A program made the position numbers and the translations under genes. A stretch of 40,298 bases of DNA from Lachnospiraceae bacterium. Lineage in GTDB: Bacteria; Bacillota; Clostridia; Lachnospirales; Lachnospiraceae. Shown here piece by piece: positions 1 to 6,214 of this stretch. The stretch covers positions 1 to 40,298 of the forward strand of contig JAILAN010000157.1 of assembly GCA_024681595.1 (NCBI GenBank), given 5' to 3'. Below the pieces are notes generated by a model, which had not been told where the DNA came from, searched no databases, and was given only the letters and a program-made list of their open reading frames with translations. Within the stretch, counting starts at the first letter, position 1. Each line of letters begins with the position of its first letter.

Positions 1-258
1 CGGGATATCCCTTTTTACAAATACATCAAGTCCCGGATTCTGCAATCCTATGGCATTTAACATACCGCCGTAGGTTTCTGCAACTCTGGGTGTTGGATTT
101 CCTTCCCAGGGAATGTTCGATACGCCTTTTGTAACAACGGCGCCTAACTTATTAAGATCCACAAACTCCTCGTATTCCATACCGGATCCGAAGGTTCCAG
201 AGGCACTCATGACGGGGTTTTTAAGTTCGATTCCTGCGATTTTGACTGTAGTGTTCAT
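1..258 (-). CDS. pyrD: Dihydroorotate dehydrogenase B, catalytic subunit (5' part only)
   Basis: Partial gene cut by the window edge: the first 86 codons are present and the reading frame is open to base 1. PyrD type B is the FMN-containing subunit that oxidises dihydroorotate to orotate in pyrimidine synthesis and passes electrons to PyrK. The N-terminus reads as a typical type B start ([15 protein letters not shown], then SASGTFG and the FMN/phosphate-site stretch VVTKGVS, then the NAIGLQNPG substrate-site motif). The start ATG (256-258) is preceded by AAGGA. It lies 87 bases downstream of pyrK on the same strand, the usual PyrK-PyrD pairing. Family certain; the missing C-terminus cannot be judged. 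Confidence 0.95.
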   Translation of the reverse strand, partial: MNTTVKIAGIELKNPVMSASGTFGSGMEYEEFVDLNKLGAVVTKGVSNIPWEGNPTPRVAETYGGMLNAIGLQNPGLDVFVKRDIP

Positions 259-345
259 GTTTTTCCTTATTATTCTATATTGTATTGAAGATATCCGGGA
301 TTACATAGCAACTGCGCTTTTACAATCCCTCAAATCATTCGGATG

Positions 346-1161
346 TCAGATCATCACATCGGCGCTGTCAAAAACCGGTCCGTCCGTACAGATTCTTGTG
401 TTATTAACGTTAGAATGATCGTCTTTGTGCGTTGTTTTACATACACATCCAAGGCAGGCACCGACACCGCATGCCATTCTCTCTTCAAGGGAGATATAGG
501 CCTTAACATTACGGTTGTTATTTGACGATTCTGCGTATTTTTTGATAGCTCTGAGCATGGGAAGAGGCCCACACGCGAGTATAACACCTGTATTTATCTT
601 CTTTTCGGCAACCACATCGAGGACATTTCCCTTTACACCGATAGAACCATCTTCCGTAGCAATTTCAAGGGTTCCGTACTTTGCTAAATCTCGATTTAGG
701 AACAATTGGCTGTCGCGGTAGCCAGCAATAACGGTATGTTTGATCCCGTGAGCGTGTAATTCCTTAGATAGCTGCAAAATTGGCGGAATTCCGATACCAC
801 CGCCCATTAAAACAACATCTGTTGCACCACTTAGATCTTCTCCGAATATCTTGATGAATTCATAGCCGTTACCGAGGACTCCCAATATCTTTACGGTATC
901 GTTTTCCTCCAGGGTGCTGATGTCGGCTGTACCGCTGCTTTCACCATTTACCCTGTAGACCAGTCTCATGGACTTAAAGTCATCGGATATCTCACATATG
1001 CTGATGGGGCGGGGCAGAAGTTTTGATGGGTCTTTGGTATAGACTCCGACGAACTGTCCTGCATGAGCATACATTGCTAGATCGGTTTTTATCCACATAT
1101 CATATATTCCGTCTGCTATCCTGCGCTGGCTGATCACTGTGGCAGTTACTTTTTTACGCAT
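346..1161 (-). CDS. pyrK: Dihydroorotate dehydrogenase B, electron-transfer subunit PyrK
   Basis: 271 aa, normal length for the family. PyrK carries FAD and a [2Fe-2S] cluster and moves electrons from PyrD to NAD+. Visible motifs: RPISI (residues 51-55, FAD binding), GGGIGIPP (about 120-127, NAD binding), and the C-terminal cluster cysteines C231, C236, C239 and C258. An extra Cys sits at 241, next to the cluster loop. The start ATG (1159-1161) has AGGAG eight bases upstream. The gene begins only about 32 bases after the terminator that closes upp, so it either has a promoter inside the repeat region at 1221-1320 or depends on read-through. pyrD follows on the same strand. Confidence 0.95.
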   Translation of the reverse strand: MRKKVTATVISQRRIADGIYDMWIKTDLAMYAHAGQFVGVYTKDPSKLLPRPISICEISDDFKSMRLVYRVNGESSGTADISTLEENDTVKILGVLGNGYEFIKIFGEDLSGATDVVLMGGGIGIPPILQLSKELHAHGIKHTVIAGYRDSQLFLNRDLAKYGTLEIATEDGSIGVKGNVLDVVAEKKINTGVILACGPLPMLRAIKKYAESSNNNRNVKAYISLEERMACGVGACLGCVCKTTHKDDHSNVNNTRICTDGPVFDSADVMI

Positions 1162-1192
1162 ATATTTTCTCCTGAAACAGAGGGTTATTTAC

Positions 1193-1220
1193 AAAAATCT
1201 TCCGCCCTAAGGCGGAAGAT
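1193..1220 (-). terminator. Rho-independent terminator behind upp
   Basis: On the minus strand a perfect 10-bp stem, ATCTTCCGCC / GGCGGAAGAT with a TTAG loop, is followed at once by TTTTT. It ends the upp transcript. Because pyrK starts about 30 bases further on, it could also act as an attenuator between upp and pyrKD. I found no recognisable PyrR-binding loop to support that. Confidence 0.85.
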
Positions 1221-1230
1221 ATATGACAGT

Positions 1231-1317
1231 CAAAATGGACCAGGGACCCCGTCCCCGAGGACCATTCCGTCCCGGTGGACCCAAAATGGACTAGGAACCC
1301 CGTCCCGGTGGACCATT
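1231..1317. repeat. Two copies of a 36-bp GC-rich imperfect palindrome
   Basis: Copy 1 spans 1231-1266 and copy 2 spans 1282-1317. Both begin CAAAATGGAC, end GGACCATT and contain CCCCGTCC, differing at a few positions. The 15 bp between them (CCGTCCCGGTGGACC) is itself a partial copy. The ends of each unit are near-complementary (AATGGACC against GGACCATT), so each could fold in RNA. They lie in the 3' untranslated part of upp, between the stop codon and the terminator, and are clearly more GC-rich than the surroundings. This looks like a dispersed extragenic repeat, but copy number elsewhere is unknown. Confidence 0.75.
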
Positions 1318-1322
1318 CGGGT

Positions 1323-1967
1323 TTATTTGGTTCCAAATATTCTGTCTCCGGCATCACCGAGTCCCGGGCAGATATAAGCATCTTCGTTAAGACATCTGTC
1401 GAGGTGACCAACGAATATCTGGATATCCGGATGAGCTTCGCTCAGTCTCTTTAATCCTTCGGGTGCTGCTATGATGCACATGAACTTGATGTTCTTACCG
1501 CCGTGCTGTTTTATGAAATCAACGGCTTCGGCTCCTGAACCTCCTGTGGCGAGCATCGGATCGAGAACTACGATGGTCCTCTGATCGATGGGCTCGGGAA
1601 GCTTGCAGTAATATTCGTGAGGCTCGTGTGTCTCATGATCTCTGTAAAGACCTATATGTCCGACCTTGGCGGTTGGAACGAGGTTTAATATTCCGCCGAC
1701 CATTCCGAGTCCCGCACGGAGTATCGGTACTATCGCGAGCTTTTTGCCTGCGATCATGGGCGTCACGCACTTTTCAATGGGAGTTTCGATCTCAACTTCC
1801 TTTAAAGGCAGATCCCTTAATGCTTCGTAACCCATCAGCATGGCGATCTCTTCGATGAGCTTGCGGAATTCGTTGGTTCCGGTATTTGAATCTCTGAGAA
1901 GAGATATCTTGTGCTGAATGAGGGGGTGATCAAGAATAAAAACATTGCTGTTTTTGATGTTTTCCAT
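1323..1967 (-). CDS. upp: Uracil phosphoribosyltransferase
   Basis: 214 aa from the chosen start. Salvages uracil with PRPP to give UMP. The PRPP loop [11 protein letters not shown] is at residues about 133-143 and the uracil-binding tail [12 protein letters not shown] at 198-209, both intact. The open frame continues upstream to 2003, but the ATG at 1965-1967 gives the normal family N-terminus and has GGAAAGGA about ten bases upstream, so I use it. The gene is divergent from the uracil permease, its functional partner: uptake followed by conversion to UMP. Confidence 0.96.
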   Translation of the reverse strand: MENIKNSNVFILDHPLIQHKISLLRDSNTGTNEFRKLIEEIAMLMGYEALRDLPLKEVEIETPIEKCVTPMIAGKKLAIVPILRAGLGMVGGILNLVPTAKVGHIGLYRDHETHEPHEYYCKLPEPIDQRTIVVLDPMLATGGSGAEAVDFIKQHGGKNIKFMCIIAAPEGLKRLSEAHPDIQIFVGHLDRCLNEDAYICPGLGDAGDRIFGTK

Positions 1968-2025
1968 AAAAAAGAATTCCTTTCCGTGATGATTTGGATA
2001 CAAAGAAACGAACTATCCGAAATTC

Positions 2026-2054
2026 ATTTTATCATACGAGGTCTCTTGACACAA
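2026..2054 (-). promoter_or_regulatory. Predicted sigma-A promoter of upp
   Basis: On the minus strand TTGTGT (2049-2054), 17 bp, TAAAAT (2026-2031). This would start transcription near 2019, about 50 bases before the upp start codon. It shares the intergenic space with the divergent uraA gene. Confidence 0.5.
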
Positions 2055-2057
2055 TAA

Positions 2058-2160
2058 CACAAGATATAGTTATGGATATCTAGATTTACATAACTAGAAA
2101 GCTTGATATTTAGCCATTTTTAGTACTTTTGTGCCTTTACAGCCTACCACAAGATATGGT
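2058..2160 (+). repeat. 13-bp direct repeat in the upp-uraA intergenic region
   Basis: CACAAGATATAGT at 2058-2070 recurs as CACAAGATATGGT at 2148-2160, one mismatch in 13, spaced 90 bp. The first copy abuts the -35 of the upp promoter and the second overlaps the spacer and -10 of the uraA promoter. The placement fits binding sites for one regulator acting on both genes. The regulator is unknown to me; some resemblance to NrdR boxes is too weak to use. Confidence 0.5.
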
Positions 2161-2165
2161 ATAGT
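2136..2165 (+). promoter_or_regulatory. Predicted sigma-A promoter of uraA
   Basis: TTTACA (2136-2141), 18 bp, TATAGT (2160-2165). The start point would be near 2172, giving a roughly 70-base leader. The leader has a weak stem, TCAGGG (2184-2189) with CCCTGA (2205-2210), but no intrinsic terminator, so I see no attenuator. Confidence 0.45.
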
Positions 2166-2242
2166 CACTCTTGGTATATCTGATCAGGGATTATGGATAA
2201 AACACCCTGACACCGGAAATATGATTGTATGGAGGGAGAATC

Positions 2243-3607
2243 ATGAAACTCATTTATCAGGTGGAAGACAAGGTCAAATTCGGACCTCTTCTGGTATTTG
2301 CGATCCAGCAGTTACTGGCTATCATGACAGCTACACTGGTCGTACCGATCATCATCGGAAACGGCATGAGCTCAGCAGCTGCACTGTTCGGAGCCGGATG
2401 CGGAACATTGGTATATGTATTGTTTACCAATCGTAAAAGTCCCGTATTCCTCGGCTCTTCTTTTGCGTTTATAGGTTCAATGAGCGCGGCTTTTGCAGGT
2501 GCCGCATCAGTTGCCCTGGGATTTTTGGGACTCATAATCGGTGCTATATTCGCAGGCCTCGTTTACGTTGTCATCGCTGTCATCGTCAAGGCTGCGGGAG
2601 TTAACTGGATAAATAAACTGATGCCTTCGGTAGTAATAGGACCCACGGTTGCCATCATCGGACTGTCCCTGGCAGGTAATGCTGTAGGCGATATCACATC
2701 GGGCGGATTAAAGAGCGCTGAGGGCGCGTCTGTAGCCAGCCCCCATGTAGCACTTATCTGTGGCCTCATTACTTTGGGCGTGACCATGGCATGTTCCGCA
2801 TATGGCAAAAAGAGCGGCAAACTCATTCCTTTTATATACGGAATACTCGCAGGATATGCAGCATCTCTGATCTTTACGATAATAGGAAATGCAGCAGGTA
2901 TCGATGCGCTTAAGGTGGTTGACTTTGCTCCCTTTAAGGCACTCGTTGAAGGCGGCGTTTCATTAAAGACATTTATCGTAGCACCTTCGTTCACATTCAT
3001 TACGGCTGCCGGCGGATTTTCCGAGATCAACGGAGCCTACATCGGAACGGTTGCCGTTGCATACATTCCTGTAGCGTTTGTAGTATTTGCCGAGCATATA
3101 GCTGATCATAAAAATATATCTTCGATCATAGAAAGAGATCTGCTTAAAGAGCCCGGTCTTCACAGGACACTCCTCGGCGACGGAATAGGTTCAATGGTAG
3201 GCGCATTCTTCGGAGGATGCCCCAATACAACATACGGTGAATCAATAGGATGCGTGGCCATTACCAAGAATGCATCGGTTTACACCATTATCGCTGCAGC
3301 TGTAGGCGCGATCATCATTTCGTTCATCGCTCCTTTCATAGCCTTCGTTAATTCGATCCCCAGCTGTGTAATGGGTGGTGTCTGCATGGCACTTTACGGA
3401 TTCATCGCCGTATCCGGACTTAAGATGGTTCAGAACATAGACCTTAACAAGAATAAGAATCTCTTCGTAGTTTCGATAATCCTGATAGCAGGTATCGGAG
3501 GACTCACGGTTTCATTCGGTGCCGTTACACTGACATCGGTTGCAGCCGCACTCATTCTCGGAATACTGGCAAATATCATGCTTAAGAATGCACCTGAAGA
3601 GGAATAA
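2243..3607 (+). CDS. uraA: Uracil permease, NCS2 (UraA/PyrP) family
   Basis: 454 aa and almost wholly hydrophobic, about 14 predicted membrane segments. Imports uracil by proton symport for conversion by the divergently encoded Upp. Family landmarks are the QQLLA stretch at the first helix, the FAEHIADHK segment carrying the conserved substrate-site Glu, and GGCPNTTYGES in the following half-helix. The frame is open upstream to 2225, but the ATG at 2243 has GGAGGG six bases upstream and gives the usual N-terminus, so it is the start. A strong terminator follows at 3629. Substrate uracil is inferred from family and neighbour; related NCS2 members carry xanthine or urate. Confidence 0.93.
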   Translation: MKLIYQVEDKVKFGPLLVFAIQQLLAIMTATLVVPIIIGNGMSSAAALFGAGCGTLVYVLFTNRKSPVFLGSSFAFIGSMSAAFAGAASVALGFLGLIIGAIFAGLVYVVIAVIVKAAGVNWINKLMPSVVIGPTVAIIGLSLAGNAVGDITSGGLKSAEGASVASPHVALICGLITLGVTMACSAYGKKSGKLIPFIYGILAGYAASLIFTIIGNAAGIDALKVVDFAPFKALVEGGVSLKTFIVAPSFTFITAAGGFSEINGAYIGTVAVAYIPVAFVVFAEHIADHKNISSIIERDLLKEPGLHRTLLGDGIGSMVGAFFGGCPNTTYGESIGCVAITKNASVYTIIAAAVGAIIISFIAPFIAFVNSIPSCVMGGVCMALYGFIAVSGLKMVQNIDLNKNKNLFVVSIILIAGIGGLTVSFGAVTLTSVAAALILGILANIMLKNAPEEE

Positions 3608-3628
3608 AGATCATCATATAAAACACTT

Positions 3629-3663
3629 AAAGGCCTGCCCCGATCGGGACAGGCCTTTTCTTT
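3629..3663 (+). terminator. Rho-independent terminator of uraA
   Basis: AAAGGCCTG(C)CCCG / CGGG(A)CAGGCCTT forms a long GC-rich stem followed by TTTTCTTT, 21 bases after the uraA stop codon. Confidence 0.9.
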
Positions 3664-3684
3664 AGATAACGGGAAGTTTTTGGT

Positions 3685-3715
3685 TTTTCCCATCATCTAA
3701 AAAGATATGGGAAAA
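3685..3715. other. 9-bp inverted repeat downstream of the DUF5610-like gene
   Basis: TTTTCCCAT (3685-3693) is exactly complementary to ATGGGAAAA (3707-3715). It sits just past the 3' end of the minus-strand gene at 3729-4310. The stem is AU-rich and no long T run follows in the minus direction, so it is at best a weak terminator or a 3'-end stabilising hairpin. Confidence 0.45.
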
Positions 3716-3728
3716 TAATATGGTCGAT

Positions 3729-4310
3729 CTATAGTCCGGCCTCTTCGGCCATTTTGTCGAATCCGGCAAACACGGCATCATATGTCTGTTTGCAAATATC
3801 GGGAAGTTCTCCTCCCCATGTTTCTTCCGCCATTTTGTAGCCCTTTTCAAATGCGGAGCGCATTTCTTCGATCTTGTCCGGATCTCCGCCGGTCAACGCT
3901 ACCGCAAAATCAAGGATCCTTTGTGATGTCTGCTTGACACCCCAGTATCCGTCTTCGGAAATATCTTCCTTAGCCTGGGCGATATCCTCAGCCGAGTATT
4001 CTTTACCGAGGAAATCGAAGATACTGCTTCCCTTTTCTGCCTGGTGAAGAATGATCTTTTCAACAAGACTGCGGAGCTGAGCGGTTCTTTGCTCAACATC
4101 AGCTTTCATCTTGGCTATCAGTTCTTCGTTGGGGGCATAAGCTTTCCTGGAAGATTCACTTACAGCTTCCTGATCGGAAGACGGTTCATATACAGCTGCT
4201 ACCGAATTGTCGGGCTCTGCCTTTTTGGCAGGGTCTTCTTTTTTGACATATGCGGCACCGGCCTGATATGCGCTGTAAGCGTCTACACCTGTAACTCCGT
4301 TTACATTCAT
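3729..4310 (-). CDS. Conserved protein resembling DUF5610, probable flagellar-regulon member
   Basis: 193 aa, soluble, no signal peptide. Residues 1-75 are low in complexity and rich in Ala, Glu and Ser (starts NVNGVTGVDAYSAYQAG). Residues about 78-190 are helical and carry the pattern QRILDFA...GDPDKIEEM...AFEKGYKMAEETWGG.LPDI...TYDAVFAGFDK, which I associate from memory with DUF5610-type proteins of flagellated bacteria. GGAGGG lies seven bases before the ATG. The upstream region carries a sigma-28 type promoter (4378-4404), which supports co-expression with late flagellar genes. No molecular function is known to me. The family match should be treated as tentative; that the gene is real is well supported by its RBS, length and coding character. 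Confidence 0.7.
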   Translation of the reverse strand: MNVNGVTGVDAYSAYQAGAAYVKKEDPAKKAEPDNSVAAVYEPSSDQEAVSESSRKAYAPNEELIAKMKADVEQRTAQLRSLVEKIILHQAEKGSSIFDFLGKEYSAEDIAQAKEDISEDGYWGVKQTSQRILDFAVALTGGDPDKIEEMRSAFEKGYKMAEETWGGELPDICKQTYDAVFAGFDKMAEEAGL

Positions 4311-4337
4311 ATCTTTACCCTCCGTGGTAATGGTGCA

Positions 4338-4356
4338 CCGTATTTGGAAAATACGG
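4338..4356 (-). other. Hairpin in the 5' leader of the DUF5610-like gene
   Basis: CCGTATTT / AAATACGG is a perfect 8-bp stem with a 3-base loop, lying between the predicted sigma-28 start point and the ribosome-binding site. It may stabilise the messenger. No terminator tail follows it. Confidence 0.5.
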
Positions 4357-4377
4357 AATTATATTGTTACGATTATT

Positions 4378-4404
4378 TTATCGGCACCTGCTTAAGATTA
4401 ATTA
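4378..4404 (-). promoter_or_regulatory. Predicted sigma-28 (FliA/SigD) promoter
   Basis: On the minus strand TAAT (4401-4404), 15 bp, GCCGATAA (4378-4385). GCCGATAA is the full FliA -10 consensus, and a TAAA-like box 15 bp upstream is the usual spacing. It points at the gene starting at 4310 with a leader of about 60 bases. No sigma-A box of comparable quality was seen in front of that gene. Confidence 0.65.
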
Positions 4405-4449
4405 ACCCCTTTTACAAAAAAAAAAATTAAAAAAATTTAAGATCAGGTA

Positions 4450-4478
4450 TTGCACGTATAAAATTGCTGTGCTAATAT
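4450..4478 (+). promoter_or_regulatory. Predicted sigma-A promoter of the structured RNA segment
   Basis: TTGCAC (4450-4455), exactly 17 bp, TAATAT (4473-4478). Transcription would start near 4485. It lies some 240 bases before the first antiporter gene and directly in front of the segment that ends in a terminator at 4659-4702. Confidence 0.6.
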
Positions 4479-4484
4479 AGCCGC

Positions 4485-4702
4485 ATCGAACATTTCATTT
4501 TTTCTTGTGGTCGTTTCGACCGGATTTCAATGTTTGAAGGCAATAACCGGATATTTGTGATAATGGTCCCGCCGTGTCTTGATTAACTGTTGATGGGTTG
4601 AATCTGATATTCTGAAATTTCTGTTCTTTCTGTCCCGGATCACCATTATCTCAGATTAGCAGAGGGTGATACCAAGGAGTGTTGCCCTCTGTGTATTTTT
4701 TT
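4485..4702 (+). ncRNA. Candidate structured RNA or attenuator leader ahead of the antiporter operon
   Basis: About 215 nt between a good promoter and a rho-independent terminator, with no convincing gene inside. Structure seen by eye: a hairpin GGUCG/CGACC (4509-4521); a hairpin UUCAA/UUGAA (4526-4538); and a long helix pairing 4553-4567 with 4642-4656 (GAUAAUGGU with ACCAUUAUC, one U-U mismatch, then five more pairs), extended by CCG/CGG (4569-4571 with 4636-4638). The 3' end, AGGGUGAUACC...GCCCUCU, recalls a T-box in layout, but the UGGN that pairs with the tRNA end is UGAU here, so I do not call one. A tiny frame of 18 codons (4530-4586) overlaps one helix arm. It is either a stand-alone small RNA or a leader controlling the downstream operon. 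I cannot match it to 6S RNA or a known riboswitch. Confidence 0.5.
4659..4702 (+). terminator. Rho-independent terminator ahead of the antiporter operon
   Basis: GCAGAGGG (4659-4666) pairs with CCCTCTG (4685-4691), followed by TGTATTTTTTTAT. The T run is only about 24 bases before the first start codon of the operon, so it either closes an independent small RNA or gates read-through into the operon. Confidence 0.8.
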
Positions 4703-4710
4703 ATACGAAG

Positions 4711-4719
4711 TGGTATAAT
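4711..4719 (+). promoter_or_regulatory. Extended -10 promoter giving a leaderless mrpE start
   Basis: TGGTATAAT is a perfect extended -10 (TGn plus TATAAT at 4714-4719). No good -35 is seen. The expected start point, about seven bases further on, falls on the A of the mrpE ATG at 4726. The bases between carry no Shine-Dalgarno sequence. Confidence 0.6.
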
Positions 4720-4725
4720 ACATTT

Positions 4726-5211
4726 ATGTTTTTACTGTTTTTTGTCCTGTGGATAGTATTCAACGGGCAGCTTACATTTGAAATAGTTATATTCGGACTG
4801 CTGGTATCACTGGCAATGTATGCATTTATCTGCAGGTTTATGCATTTTTCCGTCAAAAGAGACCTGGTCCTTATGAGGTGCCTGCCGTACTTCATATACT
4901 ATTGTCTCGTTCTGATAGGAGAGATCATCAAGGCCAATCTCGTCATGGCCAAATACATTATCATCAAACAGGAATATGAACTTCATCCTGTAGTAATACG
5001 GATGAATACGAGGCTGGAGAGCAGACTCTGCAGGACGCTTCTGGCCAATTCCATCACATTGACCCCCGGGACCATCACTATAGGCCTTTCAGGAAACGAA
5101 CTCATCATTCACGCAATCGATGAATCACTGGCCATAGAGGATGACGGGGATTTTATTTTTGAAAGGATACTCCTTAAGATGGAGCAGATCGGCAAAGGAG
5201 GCAGGGCATGA
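4726..5211 (+). CDS. mrpE: Mrp-type cation/proton antiporter subunit E
   Basis: 161 aa from the chosen ATG, with two or three N-terminal membrane helices and a cytosolic C-terminal half, typical for MrpE (MnhE). Motifs include the YCLVLIGEIIKANL segment and NSITLTPGT.TIGL, the best conserved part of the family. MrpE is needed for assembly and full activity of Mrp Na+(Li+)/H+ antiporters. The frame runs back to a GTG at 4666, but that part crosses the terminator stem, so the ATG at 4726 is the start; it has no ribosome-binding site and seems leaderless. First gene of a ten-gene operon; it overlaps mrpF by ATGA. Confidence 0.9.
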   Translation: MFLLFFVLWIVFNGQLTFEIVIFGLLVSLAMYAFICRFMHFSVKRDLVLMRCLPYFIYYCLVLIGEIIKANLVMAKYIIIKQEYELHPVVIRMNTRLESRLCRTLLANSITLTPGTITIGLSGNELIIHAIDESLAIEDDGDFIFERILLKMEQIGKGGRA

Positions 5212-5540
5212 CTTTATCATTGTTTACCGACAAAGTGCTGTCTGTTCTGCTCGTAATACTTGCAATAATGGTCCTGGTATGTCTGCTTCGGGCAGTCATC
5301 GGACCCAGGGTTCCTGACCGCATAGTCAGTGTCAACATGATGGGCACGATGGTAATGGTGATAATCGCCATACTGGCGATCAAGAACAAGGAAGGATATC
5401 TGGCGGATATCTGTGTTCTTTATGCGATGATATCGTTCCTGGCCGTGGTTGTTCTTTGTAAGGTGTACCTCGGGGTATATTACGAAAAGAAACATGCCGA
5501 AGAAAAGAAAAAGGAGGAACAGCCGGATGGGAATAATTAG
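5208..5540 (+). CDS. mrpF: Mrp-type antiporter subunit F
   Basis: 110 aa, three membrane helices followed by a charged tail rich in Lys and Glu (about residues 90-110). The core IGPRVPDRIVSVN... and the following helices match MrpF (MnhF/MbhB). A small structural subunit of the membrane complex. It overlaps mrpE by four bases and mrpG by fourteen, so translation is probably coupled. The lysine/glutamate tail encodes AAAAAGGAGGAA, which doubles as the ribosome-binding site of mrpG. Confidence 0.9.
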   Translation: MTLSLFTDKVLSVLLVILAIMVLVCLLRAVIGPRVPDRIVSVNMMGTMVMVIIAILAIKNKEGYLADICVLYAMISFLAVVVLCKVYLGVYYEKKHAEEKKKEEQPDGNN

Positions 5541-5898
5541 CGCTGTAAGCACGATCCTCGGGCTGATACTTCTGATCATCGGGATCATCATTTTCATATT
5601 CGAACTGGTAGGGTTTGTAAAGTACAAATATACCCTTAACAGGATGCATGCTGCAGGCATGGGTGATACTCTGGGTATTTTCATATGTCTGTTCGGGCTG
5701 GTACTCATATGCGGGGTTCATTTTATTTCCGCAAAACTCCTGCTCGTTATTTTGTTCCTGTGGTTTGCATCTCCCACGGCATCGCATTTGATAAGCAGAC
5801 TGGAGGCCGTGACCGACGAAGAGATAAACAAGTATGTGGATGTTCAGATAGGTGAGGATCTGAGCAAACAAATGACAGAGGAGGATGAGTATGAATAA
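5527..5898 (+). CDS. mrpG: Mrp-type antiporter subunit G
   Basis: 123 aa with three hydrophobic helices and an acidic C-terminal tail. MrpG/MbhC features: GLILLIIGIIIFI, then a loop with NRMHAAGMGDTLG, then LWFASPTASHLISR, the family's Thr/Ser-rich segment before a conserved His. The frame is open from 5449, but the ATG at 5527 follows AAGGAGG and gives the standard N-terminus. Overlaps the end of mrpF and the start of the next gene. Confidence 0.9.
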   Translation: MGIISAVSTILGLILLIIGIIIFIFELVGFVKYKYTLNRMHAAGMGDTLGIFICLFGLVLICGVHFISAKLLLVILFLWFASPTASHLISRLEAVTDEEINKYVDVQIGEDLSKQMTEEDEYE

Positions 5899-6214
5899 CA
5901 GCCTGTTCATGTATATTCTCCTTGCGATCCTTATCGTATGCGCTATCTCGGTTACTTTTTCAAAGAACCTGCTTAATTCCGTGCTCATTTTTATGGCATA
6001 CAGCCTGGTGATGAGTATCGTATGGGTGATAATTGAATCTCCCGACCTTGCTATAACCGAAGCGGCTGTCGGAGCCGGAGTTACCAGTATACTGTTTTTT
6101 GTAACGCTCAAAAAGATCCATGGTGTCCTTAACAATCCAGAGGAAGAGGGTGAATCCGTCGAAGACGACATAGAGAATATGGAAAGCAGTGAAGAAAAGG
6201 AGGATATCACATGA
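5891..6214 (+). CDS. MbhD-like subunit (MrpA C-terminal domain as a separate gene, DUF4040)
   Basis: 107 aa, about three membrane helices plus an acidic tail. The segment SPDLAITEAAVGAGVTSILF is the signature of MbhD, which in canonical Mrp systems is fused to the C-terminus of MrpA; here it stands alone, as in archaeal Mbh/Mbx and Mrp-type clusters. In solved Mbh and Mrp structures this piece lies near the ion path between antiporter modules. The ATG at 5891 is preferred over 5885 because GAGGAGG then sits six bases upstream. It overlaps the next gene by ATGA. Confidence 0.85.
   Translation: MNNSLFMYILLAILIVCAISVTFSKNLLNSVLIFMAYSLVMSIVWVIIESPDLAITEAAVGAGVTSILFFVTLKKIHGVLNNPEEEGESVEDDIENMESSEEKEDIT

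Noticed and set aside
1154..1411. Minus-strand reading frame of 85 codons through the upp end and the GC-rich repeats
   Set aside because: It overlaps upp in another frame, its repeated GTG..VHF peptide is just the translated DNA repeat, and it has no start signal.
2184..2210. Attenuator in the uraA leader
   Set aside because: Only a 6-bp stem with a 15-base loop and no T run follows.
4530..4586. Leader peptide gene of 18 codons inside the structured RNA
   Set aside because: No ribosome-binding site and no informative run of codons. The overlap with one helix arm is noted in the ncRNA entry but not enough for a gene call.
4644..4702. T-box riboswitch
   Set aside because: The order AGGGUG..ACC..GCCCU-U run fits, but the UGGN that must pair with the tRNA acceptor end is UGAU, no stem I landmarks (AG bulge, distal loop motifs) were seen, and the downstream genes are not amino-acid related.
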